The notes below the pieces were generated by a model. That model was not told the origin of the DNA. It did not search any database and was given only the letters and a program-made list of their open reading frames with translations. From Mycobacterium sp. 4858 (lineage in GTDB: Bacteria; Actinomycetota; Actinomycetes; Mycobacteriales; Mycobacteriaceae): a stretch of 64,000 bases of DNA. The stretch is taken from positions 868,001 to 932,000 of the forward strand of contig NZ_LT968775.1 in assembly GCF_900240975.1 (NCBI RefSeq), given 5' to 3'. Positions 52,693-62,610 of the stretch are shown here, one piece after another (within the stretch, counting starts at the first letter, position 1; the number at the start of each line of letters is the position of its first letter). The position numbers and the translations under genes are program-made.

Positions 52693-53883
52693 TTAGTCAC
52701 TGCCGTCGGTGCCGTCAACAGCACGCGCGGGCGGCGCGGCGGCGCCACGGTAGCGGTTGCGCGCGATCAGCGTCGTGTGCAGGTCCTCGATCAGTGGGTC
52801 CAGGAAGGTGGAGCGGTACTCGGCGTCGCCGGCTGCGCGGGCGCTGATGTACATGAAGGTCAGCGCGCCGAGGAACAGGCACATATGCACCAGCGAATCC
52901 GCAACCGGCAGTGTGAATCCCAATACCGTCGCGGTGCTCTTGTAGGTGTGAGTCCATTCGTTGAGCAGTTCGGGGCTGAGCACGATCAGCCCCAGGATCA
53001 GGTAGATCGCGGCGGTGACCACCGCCACCACCAGGATCTGCGCCAGTTGGGAAGCGGCCAGAACGAAGACGACGTTGAGGCGTTCGGCTTTCCTCAGCGG
53101 TGCGCAGTCCGTGGCGTCCGGCATGGCCGCGAACGGCGTGCCGGCGAGGTGTTCGGTCTCTGCGGGCAGGGCCGCCGTCGACTTCAGCATCGGGCGGACC
53201 CGTTCCACCGTGGCGGAGACGACGAAGGCGGCCGCGATGGCGACGAGGAAGGCCATGGCCAGCCCCAGCCGGTTCCCGCTGATCGTCGCGGCCATCAACC
53301 AGACGTAGGTGTTGAAGAACACCAACGCGGTCAGCAGCACGACCGGCAGTGCCCGGACCGCCAGCGCGCCCACCATGGCGAAGTGCGACAGCATCATGCG
53401 CACCGCCCAGCCGACCACCGAGCCAACGCCGAGGCCGGTCAGGATCAGCACGACGGCGATCACGGCGGCGTCCTGCTGCAGTTGCGCGGCGTCCGCGGTC
53501 GTCACCCCGACGCCGGCCGCGAACAGAACGGACGCGGTCGCGATCGCCGCGCGTGCCCGGCCGTTTCGCGACCGGGACACCAGCCAGCCCACGAGGGCCA
53601 TCAGCGGGAGGACGAGGCCGACGATCACCAGCACTACCAGTTCGGAAGTCGTTGGGGTACCGCTGATCTCGACGTCGTGACCGCCGGTGATCAGGTACAC
53701 CGGCAGGATGCAGGCCTGCAGCATCGCATACGCCGCCAGCATGGGCGCCGAGCGCGGCCACAGCCGCCGCCACCGGGCACGCCTGGTCAAAACGGACGGC
53801 AAACCCCGCTCCAGGAACCAGCTTTCAGCCGCGCCGCTCGCCGAACCCCGGCGGCGCGGCGAGCGGCGCAGAGTTAGGTCCAT
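52693..53883 (-). CDS. Integral membrane protein (Rv2113 type)
   Basis: A 396-residue polytopic protein with roughly eight to nine hydrophobic helices spread over the whole chain (for example SELVVLVIVGLVLPLMALVGWLV, VIAVVLILTGLGVGSVVGW, QILVVAVVTAAIYLILGLIVL, LVHMCLFLGALTFMYI). It matches Rv2113 in size and place. No transporter signature or catalytic motif is recognisable; the function is unknown. Confidence 0.82.
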   Translation of the reverse strand: MDLTLRRSPRRRGSASGAAESWFLERGLPSVLTRRARWRRLWPRSAPMLAAYAMLQACILPVYLITGGHDVEISGTPTTSELVVLVIVGLVLPLMALVGWLVSRSRNGRARAAIATASVLFAAGVGVTTADAAQLQQDAAVIAVVLILTGLGVGSVVGWAVRMMLSHFAMVGALAVRALPVVLLTALVFFNTYVWLMAATISGNRLGLAMAFLVAIAAAFVVSATVERVRPMLKSTAALPAETEHLAGTPFAAMPDATDCAPLRKAERLNVVFVLAASQLAQILVVAVVTAAIYLILGLIVLSPELLNEWTHTYKSTATVLGFTLPVADSLVHMCLFLGALTFMYISARAAGDAEYRSTFLDPLIEDLHTTLIARNRYRGAAAPPARAVDGTDGSD

Positions 53884-53954
53884 GCCGGCTCACCCTACGG
53901 CGGGCAAGTCCCCTGCGCTGGGCGTTGAGCGACTGCAAACATCCGTCGGTTGCC

Positions 53955-54044
53955 CGCCCCGCCGCACGGGGCGCATCGTCGGCGGGTGGAGCTGGATTGC
54001 CCGCCTTCTCAACGCCCCGCCGCACGGGGCGCATCGTCGGCGGG
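53955..54044 (+). repeat. Duplicated 32-bp hairpin element upstream of dop
   Basis: A 32-base sequence is present twice (53955-53986 and 54013-54044), exactly 58 bases apart from start to start and identical. Each copy holds a 7-bp hairpin (CGCCCCG / CGGGGCG with a 5-base loop). The second copy ends 14 bases before the dop ATG. They could be transcriptional pause or regulatory hairpins, or a recent duplication of promoter sequence. Confidence 0.85.
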
Positions 54045-54058
54045 CCTACGCTTAGGAC

Positions 54059-55567
54059 ATGCAACGGATTATCGGGACGGAGGTCGAGTACGGCATTTCA
54101 TCGCCGTCGGACCCGACGGCCAACCCGATCCTCACCTCGACACAAGCGGTCCTGGCCTACGCCGCCGCGGCCGGCATCCAGCGCGCGAAGCGCACCCGCT
54201 GGGACTACGAGGTGGAATCACCGCTGCGGGACGCCCGCGGTTTTGATCTGAGTCGTTCGGCCGGCCCGCCACCGGTGGTCGACGCCGACGAGGTCGGCGC
54301 CGCCAACATGATCTTGACCAACGGGGCGCGGCTCTACGTCGACCATGCCCACCCCGAATACTCGGCGCCCGAGTGCACCGACCCGCTGGACGCCGTGATC
54401 TGGGACAAGGCCGGCGAGCGGGTCATGGAGGCCGCCGCCAGGCACGTCGCCAGCGTGCCCGGGGCCGCCAAGCTGCAGCTGTACAAGAACAACGTCGACG
54501 GCAAGGGCGCCTCGTACGGCGCGCACGAGAACTACTTGATGTCGCGGCAGACGCCGTTCTCGTCCATCATCGCCGGCCTGACCCCTTTCCTGGTGTCCCG
54601 GCAGGTGGTGACCGGCTCCGGGCGGGTCGGCATCGGGCCCTCCGGTGACGAGCCCGGCTTCCAGCTGTCCCAGCGCTCCGACTACATCGAGGTCGAGGTC
54701 GGCCTGGAGACCACGCTCAAGCGCGGCATCATCAACACCCGCGACGAACCGCACGCCGACGCCGACCGGTACCGCCGACTGCACGTCATCATCGGCGACG
54801 CCAACCTCGCCGAGACGTCGACCTACCTGAAACTGGGCACCACGGCGCTGGTGCTCGACCTGATCGAAGTCGGCCCCGAACACGGGATCGACCTGAGCGA
54901 CCTCGTCCTGGCCCGCCCGGTGCATGCGGTCCACGCGATCAGCCGCGACCCTTCGCTGCGGGTCGCCGTGGCCCTGGCCGACGGCCGGGAACTGACCGGC
55001 CTTGCCTTGCAACGGATTTACCTCGACCGGGTGGCGAAGCTGGTCGACAGCCGCGACCCCGATCCCCGCGCGGCCGACATCGTCCAGACCTGGGCGCACG
55101 TGCTCGACCAACTCGAGCGCGACCCGATGGAATGCGCCGAGGTGCTCGACTGGCCCGCCAAGCTGCGCCTGCTCGAGGGTTTCCGGCAGCGGGAGAACCT
55201 GAGCTGGTCGGCGCCGCGGCTGCACCTCGTCGACCTGCAGTATTCCGATGTTCGGCTGGACAAGGGCCTGTACAACCGGCTCGTCGCCCGGGGTTCGATG
55301 AAGCGTCTGGTCACCGAACACCAGGTGCTCGAGGCGGTGGACAACCCGCCGACCGACACGCGCGCGTACTTCCGCGGCGAGTGCCTGCGCAGGTTCGGCG
55401 CCGACATCGCCGCGGCCAGCTGGGACTCCGTGATCTTCGACCTGGGCGGCGACTCGCTGGTACGCATTCCGACGCTGGAGCCGCTGCGCGGCAGCAAGGC
55501 GCACGTCGGAGCGCTGCTGGACTCGGTGGACAGCGCCGCCGAACTGGTGGAACAACTCACCAGCTAA
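54059..55567 (+). CDS. dop: Depupylase/Pup deamidase Dop
   Basis: Dop deamidates the C-terminal Gln of Pup to Glu so it can be conjugated, and also removes Pup from substrates. The 502-residue protein has the glutamine-synthetase-like fold of the family: [15 protein letters not shown] with catalytic Glu in the first strand, [24 protein letters not shown] (the Asp of the active site), [28 protein letters not shown] and a disordered Dop loop. The ATG at 54059 gives the accepted 502-residue form. Confidence 0.96.
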   Translation: MQRIIGTEVEYGISSPSDPTANPILTSTQAVLAYAAAAGIQRAKRTRWDYEVESPLRDARGFDLSRSAGPPPVVDADEVGAANMILTNGARLYVDHAHPEYSAPECTDPLDAVIWDKAGERVMEAAARHVASVPGAAKLQLYKNNVDGKGASYGAHENYLMSRQTPFSSIIAGLTPFLVSRQVVTGSGRVGIGPSGDEPGFQLSQRSDYIEVEVGLETTLKRGIINTRDEPHADADRYRRLHVIIGDANLAETSTYLKLGTTALVLDLIEVGPEHGIDLSDLVLARPVHAVHAISRDPSLRVAVALADGRELTGLALQRIYLDRVAKLVDSRDPDPRAADIVQTWAHVLDQLERDPMECAEVLDWPAKLRLLEGFRQRENLSWSAPRLHLVDLQYSDVRLDKGLYNRLVARGSMKRLVTEHQVLEAVDNPPTDTRAYFRGECLRRFGADIAAASWDSVIFDLGGDSLVRIPTLEPLRGSKAHVGALLDSVDSAAELVEQLTS

Positions 55568-55687
55568 GCCGGTTAGACCGGGGAACGTCGGGGTTGACCG
55601 GTAGGGTAGAGAAATACCAGCGGGCAGCGCGGCTCTGAGGAACCCAGCAAGCCGCTGAACAAGTTCAGATGAAGCAGGAGGCCGGCG

Positions 55688-55882
55688 ATGGCTCAAGAGC
55701 AGACCAAGCGTGGCGGTGGTGGTGGCGACGACGACGACTTCGCCGACAGCACGGCCGCGGGCCAAGAGCGCCGCGAGAAGCTCGCCGAGGACACCGACGA
55801 TCTGCTCGACGAGATCGACGACGTCCTCGAAGAGAACGCCGAAGATTTCGTCCGGGCATACGTCCAAAAGGGCGGACAGTGA
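55688..55882 (+). CDS. pup: Prokaryotic ubiquitin-like protein Pup
   Basis: Pup is the 64-residue disordered tag linked to lysines of proteins for proteasomal degradation. The chain [10 protein letters not shown] ... ends in ...KGGQ, the C-terminal Gln that Dop converts to Glu before PafA conjugation. The middle is acidic ([28 protein letters not shown]) and forms the helix that docks on the Mpa coiled coil. AGGAGG lies seven bases before the ATG. The stop overlaps prcB as GTGA. Confidence 0.98.
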   Translation: MAQEQTKRGGGGGDDDDFADSTAAGQERREKLAEDTDDLLDEIDDVLEENAEDFVRAYVQKGGQ

Positions 55883-56757
55883 GCTGGCCCTTCTCCGATC
55901 GCCTGTCCACTAACTCTGCACTCCCGGCAAATTCCGCCGTAGACCTGTCATCCTTTGCTGACTTTTTGCGCCGCCAGGCGCCGGAACTGCTGCCGGCCGG
56001 CCTCAGCGGCGGCGCGCACGCCGATGGGGCGGGTTCCCAGCTGCCGCATGGCACCACCATCGTCGCCCTGAAATACCCCGGTGGCGTGGTCATCGCCGGG
56101 GACCGGCGCTCCACCCAGGGCAACATGATCGCCGGGCGCGACGTGAAAAAGGTGTACGTCACCGACGACTACACCGCCACGGGCATCGCGGGCACCGCGG
56201 CCATCGCCGTCGAGTTCGCCCGCCTCTACGCGGTGGAACTCGAGCACTACGAGAAGCTCGAGGGTGTGCCGCTCACGTTTGCCGGAAAGGTGAACCGGCT
56301 CGCGATCATGGTGCGCGGCAACCTGGCCGCCGCGATGCAGGGGCTGGTGGCCCTGCCGCTGCTGGCGGGCTATGACATCGACGCGGCCGATCCCGAGGGC
56401 GCCGGCCGGATCGTGTCGTTCGACGCCGCCGGCGGCTGGAACCTGGAAGAAGAGGGCTATCAGTCGGTGGGTTCGGGGTCCATCTTCGCCAAGTCGTCCA
56501 TGAAGAAGTTGTACTCGAGGGTCGTCGATGCCGATTCCGCGGTGCGGGTGGCGGTGGAGGCGCTTTACGACGCCGCCGACGACGACTCAGCCACGGGCGG
56601 GCCCGACCTGGTTCGCGGTATCTACCCGACGGCGGTCACCATCGGCGCCGAGGGTGCGGCCGAGGTGCCCGAGAGCCGGATCGCCGAATTGGCTCGCGAG
56701 GTCATCCAAAGTCGCTCGCGCGCAGACACGTTCGGCCCCGACGGCGGTGAGAAGTGA
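55879..56757 (+). CDS. prcB: Proteasome beta subunit PrcB
   Basis: PrcB is the proteolytic subunit of the 20S proteasome. From the GTG at 55879 the 292-residue precursor has a propeptide ending ...QLPHG, then the catalytic Thr in [19 protein letters not shown] (Thr at about 59). [17 protein letters not shown] with the general-base Lys region, and [20 protein letters not shown] are visible. The propeptide is one residue longer than I recall for M. tuberculosis. It overlaps pup and prcA by four bases each. Confidence 0.97.
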   Translation: MSWPFSDRLSTNSALPANSAVDLSSFADFLRRQAPELLPAGLSGGAHADGAGSQLPHGTTIVALKYPGGVVIAGDRRSTQGNMIAGRDVKKVYVTDDYTATGIAGTAAIAVEFARLYAVELEHYEKLEGVPLTFAGKVNRLAIMVRGNLAAAMQGLVALPLLAGYDIDAADPEGAGRIVSFDAAGGWNLEEEGYQSVGSGSIFAKSSMKKLYSRVVDADSAVRVAVEALYDAADDDSATGGPDLVRGIYPTAVTIGAEGAAEVPESRIAELAREVIQSRSRADTFGPDGGEK

Positions 56758-57527
56758 GCTTCCCGTATTTCATATCGCCCGAGCAGGCGATGCGCGAGCG
56801 CAGCGAGCTCGCCCGCAAAGGCATCGCCCGTGGCAAGAGCGTGGTGGCGCTGGTCTACGCCGGTGGTGTGCTCTTCGTGGCGGAGAACCCGTCGCGGTCG
56901 TTGCAGAAGATCAGCGAGCTGTATGACCGCGTGGGCTTCGCTGCCGCCGGCAAGTTCAACGAGTTCGACAATCTGCGCCGCGGCGGGATCCAGTTCGCCG
57001 ACACCCGGGGCTACGCCTACGACCGCCGCGACGTCACGGGCCGCCAGCTGGCCAACGTCTACGCGCAGACCCTGGGCACCATCTTCACCGAGCAGGCCAA
57101 ACCCTACGAGGTCGAATTGTGCGTCGCCGAGGTAGCGCACTACGGCGAGTCGAAACCGCCTGAGCTGTACCGGATCACCTACGACGGGTCCATCGCCGAT
57201 GAGCCGCATTTCGTGGTGATGGGCGGTACCACCGAGCCGATCACCACCGCGCTCAAGGAGTCCTACGCCGAGAACGCCGACCTGCGCGACGCGACGCAGA
57301 TCGCCGTGAAGGCGTTGCGGGCCGGCAGTGGGGACGGATCCAGCGGGGATCAGCCCTCCCCGGACGTGGGCAGCCTGGAGGTCGCGATCCTCGACGTCAG
57401 CCGGCCGCGACGGGCGTTCCGGCGGATCAACCGGGCCACCCTGGAAAGCTTGCTGCACGAGGGCGATTCGATACAGCCGGAAACCAACGGCGAAGCGCCC
57501 GACTCCAACGGCGACTCCGCGGGCTGA
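56754..57527 (+). CDS. prcA: Proteasome alpha subunit PrcA
   Basis: PrcA forms the outer rings of the 20S proteasome and its gated pore. The 257-residue protein starts with the gating N-terminus [33 protein letters not shown], where in the family residues 1-8 close the entrance, and carries the alpha-subunit core; the C-terminal ~30 residues are a disordered tail. The GTG overlaps the prcB stop as GTGA. A 184-base gap before pafA contains nothing else I recognise; M. tuberculosis has many genes there. Confidence 0.97.
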   Translation: MSFPYFISPEQAMRERSELARKGIARGKSVVALVYAGGVLFVAENPSRSLQKISELYDRVGFAAAGKFNEFDNLRRGGIQFADTRGYAYDRRDVTGRQLANVYAQTLGTIFTEQAKPYEVELCVAEVAHYGESKPPELYRITYDGSIADEPHFVVMGGTTEPITTALKESYAENADLRDATQIAVKALRAGSGDGSSGDQPSPDVGSLEVAILDVSRPRRAFRRINRATLESLLHEGDSIQPETNGEAPDSNGDSAG

Positions 57528-57711
57528 ATCGGGCCGATTCGGCACGCCCCGTTGTGTTCGCTGAGGGCGAAACGCTCGGCTTGACACGACGACGCCGGCG
57601 TTGCTGGCAACCCCGGCGTGGCCGCCGAGGGCGGGACGTCGTGAAACTCGTCGGGACCCGTAGGCGCGGCTTCCGCACCGTCTCGGTCCGACAACCAGTA
57701 CCCTCGATTAC

Positions 57712-59070
57712 GTGCAGCGGCGAATCATGGGCATCGAGACCGAGTTCGGTGTCACCTGCACTTTCCACGGACACCGTCGCCTATCCCCGGATGAGGTAGC
57801 CCGCTATCTCTTTCGGCGCGTCGTGTCCTGGGGGCGCAGCTCCAACGTTTTCCTGCGCAACGGCGCCCGCCTGTATCTCGACGTGGGCAGTCATCCCGAG
57901 TATGCGACGGCCGAGTGCGACAGCCTGGTGCAGCTGGTCACGCATGACCGGGCCGGTGAATGGGTGCTCGAGGACCTGCTGATCGACGCCGAGCAGCGGC
58001 TCGCCGACGAGGGCATCGGTGGCGACATCTACCTGTTCAAGAACAACACCGATTCGGCGGGCAACTCCTACGGCTGCCACGAGAATTACCTGATCGTGCG
58101 GGCCGGTGAGTTCTCCCGGATCTCCGACGTGCTGCTGCCGTTCCTGGTCACCCGCCAGCTGATCTGCGGGGCCGGGAAGGTGCTGCAGACCCCCAAGGCG
58201 GCGACGTTCTGCCTGTCCCAACGCGCCGAGCACATCTGGGAGGGCGTCTCGTCGGCGACCACCCGTAGCCGGCCGATCATCAACACCCGCGACGAGCCGC
58301 ACGCCGACGCCGAGAAGTACCGGCGGTTGCACGTGATCGTCGGCGACTCGAACATGTGCGAGACCACCACCATGCTCAAGGTGGGGACGGCCGCACTGGT
58401 GCTGGAGATGATCGAAGCAGGCGTCCCCTTCCGTGACTTCTCGCTGGACAACCCCATCCGCGCCATCCGCGAGGTCAGCCACGACATCACCGGACGGCGG
58501 CCGGTCCGGCTGGCCGGCGGGCGTCAGGCCAGCGCGCTCGACATCCAGCGCGAGTACTACAGCCGCGCCGTCGAACACCTGCAGACTCGGGAGCCCAACG
58601 CCCAGATCGAGCAGGTCGTCGACCTGTGGGGCCGCCAGCTCGACGCCGTCGAAAGCCAGGACTTCGCCAAGGTCGACACCGAGATCGACTGGGTGATCAA
58701 GCGCAGGCTGTTCCAGCGCTACCAGGACCGCTACAACATGGAGCTGTCCGATCCGAAGATCGCCCAGCTGGACCTGGCCTACCACGACATCAAGCGGGGG
58801 CGGGGCGTGTTCGACCTGCTGCAGCGCAAGGGGCTTGCGGCGCGGGTCACCACCGACGAGGAGATCGCCGAGGCAGTCGATCACCCGCCGCAGACCACCC
58901 GCGCCCGGCTGCGCGGCGAGTTCATCAGCGCCGCCCAGGCCGCGGGCCGTGACTTCACCGTCGACTGGGTCCACCTCAAGCTCAACGACCAGGCCCAGCG
59001 CACCGTCCTGTGCAAGGACCCCTTCCGTGCGGTCGACGAGCGGGTCAAGCGGCTGATCGCCAGCATGTAG
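57712..59070 (+). CDS. pafA: Pup ligase PafA
   Basis: PafA attaches deamidated Pup to substrate lysines using ATP. The 452-residue protein is the glutamine-synthetase-like partner of Dop: the first strand is [16 protein letters not shown] (catalytic Glu), [23 protein letters not shown] (catalytic Asp and metal Glu), [28 protein letters not shown], and the C-terminal domain [17 protein letters not shown]. The start is GTG. It is the first gene of a unit with pafB, pafC, tatA and tatC in this orientation. Confidence 0.97.
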   Translation: MQRRIMGIETEFGVTCTFHGHRRLSPDEVARYLFRRVVSWGRSSNVFLRNGARLYLDVGSHPEYATAECDSLVQLVTHDRAGEWVLEDLLIDAEQRLADEGIGGDIYLFKNNTDSAGNSYGCHENYLIVRAGEFSRISDVLLPFLVTRQLICGAGKVLQTPKAATFCLSQRAEHIWEGVSSATTRSRPIINTRDEPHADAEKYRRLHVIVGDSNMCETTTMLKVGTAALVLEMIEAGVPFRDFSLDNPIRAIREVSHDITGRRPVRLAGGRQASALDIQREYYSRAVEHLQTREPNAQIEQVVDLWGRQLDAVESQDFAKVDTEIDWVIKRRLFQRYQDRYNMELSDPKIAQLDLAYHDIKRGRGVFDLLQRKGLAARVTTDEEIAEAVDHPPQTTRARLRGEFISAAQAAGRDFTVDWVHLKLNDQAQRTVLCKDPFRAVDERVKRLIASM

Positions 59071-59110
59071 CCCTGTCGGTCCCCGCTGGCCCCATCCGTC
59101 ACATCAGCCC

Positions 59111-59176
59111 CGCCCTGGCGGGCCATGCTCGACGCGCGAATGTGATAGCGCCGGTGCTATCACGTTTGCCAGGGCG
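59111..59176. promoter_or_regulatory. Nested inverted repeats upstream of pafB
   Basis: The 205-base pafA-pafB gap holds an inner dyad (GTGATAGC at 59142-59149 and GCTATCAC at 59156-59163, 6-base spacer) inside an outer one (CGCCCTGGC at 59111-59119 and GCCAGGGCG at 59168-59176). It could be an operator for a dimeric regulator of pafBC, or a terminator of pafA. The spacer and perfect arms look more like an operator. Confidence 0.55.
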
Positions 59177-59260
59177 GCAATGCTTGCTCACTGGTGACTG
59201 ATGGGGCGAATGTGAGTCCTGCGACTCGCTAACCGGTGCAGGCGCCGGCGGGGCACCGGT

Positions 59261-59266
59261 TATAAC
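59261..59266 (+). promoter_or_regulatory. -10 box of a probable leaderless pafB transcript
   Basis: TATAAC fits a mycobacterial -10 element. It lies ten bases before the pafB ATG (59276), so the transcript would begin at or within a few bases of the start codon, and there is no Shine-Dalgarno. I see no clear -35. Leaderless mRNAs are common in mycobacteria. Confidence 0.5.
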
Positions 59267-59275
59267 CTGGTGCGA

Positions 59276-60277
59276 ATGGCAACCTCGAAAGTCGAGCGGT
59301 TGGTCAACCTCGTCATCGCCCTGCTGTCCACCCGCGGGTATATCAGCGCGGAGAAGATCAGGTCCAGCGTCGCCGGTTACGCGGAAAGCCCCAGCGCCGA
59401 GGCGTTCTCCCGCATGTTCGAGCGTGACAAGAACGAGCTGCGTGATCTGGGCATCCCGCTCGAGGTCGGCAGGGCGTCGGCCGCGGAGCCCACCGAGGGC
59501 TACCGAATCAACCGCGACGCCTACTCGCTGCCGCCCGTCGAGCTCACCGCCGACGAGGCGGCCGCGGTCGCCGTCGCGACACAACTGTGGGAATCGCCAG
59601 AGCTGGTCACCGCCACCCAGGGAGCTCTGCTCAAGCTGCGCGCCGCCGGGGTGGACGTCGACCCCATGGAGATGGGGGCGCCGGTGGCCATCGCCTCGCC
59701 GGCCGGCGTGCCGGGTTTGCGCGGGTCGGAAGACGTGCTCGGAATCCTGTTGGCGGCCATCGATTCCCGGCAGGCGGTGCAGTTCCCGCACCGGCCGTCG
59801 CGCGCCGAGCCGTACAGCATGCGGACCGTCGAGCCGTGGGGCGTCGTCACCCAGAAGGGACGCTGGTATCTGGTGGGACACGATCGCGACCGCGACGCCA
59901 CCCGCACGTTCCGGCTCTCGCGGATCGGCTCCGAGGTCAGGCCGATCGGTCCGCCCGGGGCGGTCGTCGTGCCCGAGGGTGTGGACCTGCGCCAGATCGT
60001 GGCCCGCACGATCGCCGAGACCCCGACCGGCGGGCAGGCGCGCGTGTGGGTCGCCGACGGGCGAGCCACCGCGCTGCGGCGCGCCGGGAGGACCACCGGC
60101 GCGCGGGAACTGGCCGGCCGCGACGGCGAGGTGATCGAAATCGACATCGGGTCCAGCGACCGGCTGGCGCGCGACATCGCCGGCTACGGGCCCGACGCCG
60201 TCGTGCTCGAACCGCAGTCACTGCGCGAGGACGTGCTGGCCCGGCTGCGCGCTCATCTGGAGGTGTCACCCGGATGA
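59276..60277 (+). CDS. pafB: DNA-damage response activator PafB
   Basis: PafB and PafC together form the transcription activator of the RecA-independent DNA-damage response. The 333-residue protein has a winged-helix N-terminus (KVERLVNLVIALLSTRGYISAEKIRSSVAGYAES), a linker, and WYL-domain sequences (RTVEPWGVVTQKGRWYLVGHDRDRDATRTFRLSRIG) that sense the damage signal. The ATG at 59276 matches the M. tuberculosis start. The stop overlaps pafC as ATGA. Confidence 0.95.
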   Translation: MATSKVERLVNLVIALLSTRGYISAEKIRSSVAGYAESPSAEAFSRMFERDKNELRDLGIPLEVGRASAAEPTEGYRINRDAYSLPPVELTADEAAAVAVATQLWESPELVTATQGALLKLRAAGVDVDPMEMGAPVAIASPAGVPGLRGSEDVLGILLAAIDSRQAVQFPHRPSRAEPYSMRTVEPWGVVTQKGRWYLVGHDRDRDATRTFRLSRIGSEVRPIGPPGAVVVPEGVDLRQIVARTIAETPTGGQARVWVADGRATALRRAGRTTGARELAGRDGEVIEIDIGSSDRLARDIAGYGPDAVVLEPQSLREDVLARLRAHLEVSPG

Positions 60278-61245
60278 CACCCGTGTCCACCCGCCTCATC
60301 CGGCTGCTCAACATGGTGCCGTACTTCCAGGCCAACCCGCGGGTCACGCGCGCCAAGGCCGCTGCCGACCTCGGCGTCACCGCCAAGCAACTGGAAGAGG
60401 ACCTCAACCAGTTGTGGATGTGCGGCCTGCCCGGCTATTACCCAGGCGACCTGATCGACTTCCAGTTCTCCGGCGACACCATCGAGGTGACGTTCTCGGC
60501 GGGGATCGACCGGCCGCTCAAGCTCACGTCGCCGGAGGCTACCGGCCTGCTGGTGGCCCTGCGGGCGCTCGCCGACATTCCCGGTGTGGTCGATCCCGAA
60601 GCGGCGCGCAGTGCGATCGCCAAAATTGAGGACGCGGCCGGCGCCGTCGGCCATGACGCCACCGGATCGGCGGCGGCGGTCAATCAACAAGCACCCGCGG
60701 AGAGTCGCGCCGCGGCCGCGGTGCGCACTGCCGTGCAGGCCGGACACGCGCTCGCCCTCGACTACTACTCCGCCTCGCATGACACCCTGACGAGCCGGAT
60801 CGTCGACCCCATCCGGGTGCTGCTGATCGGCGGACACAGCTACCTGGAGGCTTGGTCGCGCGAGGCCGACGGGGTTCGGCTGTTCCGGTTCGACCGGATC
60901 GTCGACGCCACCGAATTGGAGGAGCCGGCGGCCGCACCCGAACTGGCCGTCCAGGCGCCGCCGGACACGTCGCTGTTCGACGGCGATCCCTCCCTGCCGT
61001 CGGCCACGCTCCGGGTCGCGCCCTCGGCGTCGTGGATGTTCGAGTACTACCCGATGCGAGAGGTGCGGGAGCTGGCGGACGGATCCTGTGAGGCGGTGAT
61101 GACCTATGCCTCGGAGGACTGGATGACGCGTCTGGTGCTGGGTTTCGGGTCAGCCGTGCGGGTGCTTGAACCGGAGTCGCTCGCACGACGTGTACGGGGT
61201 GCCGCGGCGGCGGCGTGCGAGTCCTATCAGGCGCTTGCCCCCTGA
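60274..61245 (+). CDS. pafC: DNA-damage response activator PafC
   Basis: PafC is the 323-residue partner of PafB. It has the winged-helix (TRLIRLLNMVPYFQANPRVTRAKAAADLGVTAKQLEEDL) and a WYL domain (VDPIRVLLIGGHSYLEAWSREADGVRLFRFDRI). The tight coupling with pafB suits a fixed heterodimer. Upstream in-frame sequence in pafB is not coding for this gene; the ATG overlap sets the start. Confidence 0.95.
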   Translation: MTPVSTRLIRLLNMVPYFQANPRVTRAKAAADLGVTAKQLEEDLNQLWMCGLPGYYPGDLIDFQFSGDTIEVTFSAGIDRPLKLTSPEATGLLVALRALADIPGVVDPEAARSAIAKIEDAAGAVGHDATGSAAAVNQQAPAESRAAAAVRTAVQAGHALALDYYSASHDTLTSRIVDPIRVLLIGGHSYLEAWSREADGVRLFRFDRIVDATELEEPAAAPELAVQAPPDTSLFDGDPSLPSATLRVAPSASWMFEYYPMREVRELADGSCEAVMTYASEDWMTRLVLGFGSAVRVLEPESLARRVRGAAAAACESYQALAP

Positions 61246-61317
61246 GGCCACGGCGCGGGCGGCCCGGTCCATGGCCGCACTGCGGTAGCATCGGGTAGAC
61301 GTCTGGAGGTAATCAAA

Positions 61318-61596
61318 GTGGGCAGTCTTAGTCCGTGGCACTGGGCGATCCTCGCGGTGGTGGTGATCCTGCTTTTTGGTGCCAAGAAGCTCCCCGATGC
61401 AGCACGTTCGTTGGGCAAGTCGATGCGCATCTTCAAGTCTGAGCTGCGCGAAATGCAGAGCGAGAACAAAGCGGAGCCGTCCGCGTTGGATACGAACAAC
61501 GCCCCCTCCGCGGCCAACCCCACTCCCGTGCAGTCGCAGCGGGTCGACGCTCCGGCGGCCCCCGAGCAGGGGCACTCTGAAGCACGCCCGGCTTAG
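61318..61596 (+). CDS. tatA: Sec-independent translocase subunit TatA
   Basis: TatA forms the variable pore that lets folded proteins with twin-arginine signals cross the membrane. The 92-residue protein has one N-terminal transmembrane helix ([32 protein letters not shown]), an amphipathic helix and a Ser/Pro/Ala/Glu tail. The GTG follows GGAGG at a distance of eight to nine bases. Confidence 0.95.
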   Translation: MGSLSPWHWAILAVVVILLFGAKKLPDAARSLGKSMRIFKSELREMQSENKAEPSALDTNNAPSAANPTPVQSQRVDAPAAPEQGHSEARPA

Positions 61597-61641
61597 CCCG
61601 CCATCATCGTCGCGGTGCCCGAACGCCACTGAACGAGCGTC

Positions 61642-62610
61642 GTGAAAGGTTTCAAGGTTTCAGCGCGCACTGCCGGCGTGCTGAGGCGCCTCAACCCGCG
61701 TAACAGGCGCAGCCGCACCAACCCCGACGCGACGATGTCGCTCGTCGACCACCTGACCGAGCTGCGCACCCGATTGCTGCTGTCGTTGGCCGCCATCCTG
61801 ATCACCACGATTTTCGGGTTCGTCTGGTACTCGCATTCGATCTTCGGGCTGGAAAGCCTGGGCGAGTGGCTGCGCCACCCCTACTGTTCGCTGCCGCAAT
61901 CCGCACGCGCCAGCATCAGCGCCGACGGTCAATGCCGGCTGCTGGCCACGGCGCCGTTCGACCAGTTCATGCTGCGGCTCAAGGTCGGGCTGACCGCCGG
62001 GGTTGTGCTGGCGTGTCCGGTGTGGTTCTACGAGCTGTGGGCCTTCATCACGCCGGGCCTGTACCAGAAGGAGCGCCGCTTCGCGGTCGGATTCGTGGTC
62101 CCCGCGGCGGTGCTGTTCGTCGCCGGTGCGGTGCTGGCCTATTTCGTGCTGTCCAAGGCATTGAGCTTCCTGCTGACGGTCGGCAGCGACGTGCAGGTGA
62201 CCGCGCTGTCCGGCGACCGGTACTTCGGTTTCCTGATCAACCTGTTGGTGGTCTTCGGGGTCAGCTTCGAATTCCCGTTGCTGATCGTCATGCTCAACAT
62301 GACCGGTGTGCTGCCGTATGAGCGGCTCAAGTCCTGGCGGCGTGGCCTGATCTTCGCGATGTTCGTGTTCGCCGCCGTTTTCACGCCCGGTTCCGACCCG
62401 TTTTCGATGACCGCCCTGGGCGTGGCGCTGTCGGTGTTGCTCGAGTTCGCCATCCAGATCGCCCGCCTGCACGACCGGCGGAAGGCCAAGCGCGAAGCCC
62501 AGACCGTGATCCCCGACGACGAGGCGTCGGTCATCGAACCGCCGACGCCCGTCGAGCGGCCGCTTCCGGAGCCGTCGTACACCGCCGGCCAGCATGACGA
62601 TGTCACCTGA
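61642..62610 (+). CDS. tatC: Sec-independent translocase subunit TatC
   Basis: TatC binds the twin-arginine signal and starts translocation. The 322-residue protein has six transmembrane helices, the conserved [19 protein letters not shown]-terminal binding segment, [12 protein letters not shown] and [10 protein letters not shown]. The GTG start gives a 31-residue basic extension before ATG 61735 as in M. tuberculosis. Its last codons overlap helY by 17 bases. Confidence 0.95.
   Translation: MKGFKVSARTAGVLRRLNPRNRRSRTNPDATMSLVDHLTELRTRLLLSLAAILITTIFGFVWYSHSIFGLESLGEWLRHPYCSLPQSARASISADGQCRLLATAPFDQFMLRLKVGLTAGVVLACPVWFYELWAFITPGLYQKERRFAVGFVVPAAVLFVAGAVLAYFVLSKALSFLLTVGSDVQVTALSGDRYFGFLINLLVVFGVSFEFPLLIVMLNMTGVLPYERLKSWRRGLIFAMFVFAAVFTPGSDPFSMTALGVALSVLLEFAIQIARLHDRRKAKREAQTVIPDDEASVIEPPTPVERPLPEPSYTAGQHDDVT

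Noticed and set aside
53955..54044. A CRISPR array upstream of dop
   Set aside because: Only two copies exist, each palindromic and GC-rich, with a 26-base interval, and no cas genes are nearby.
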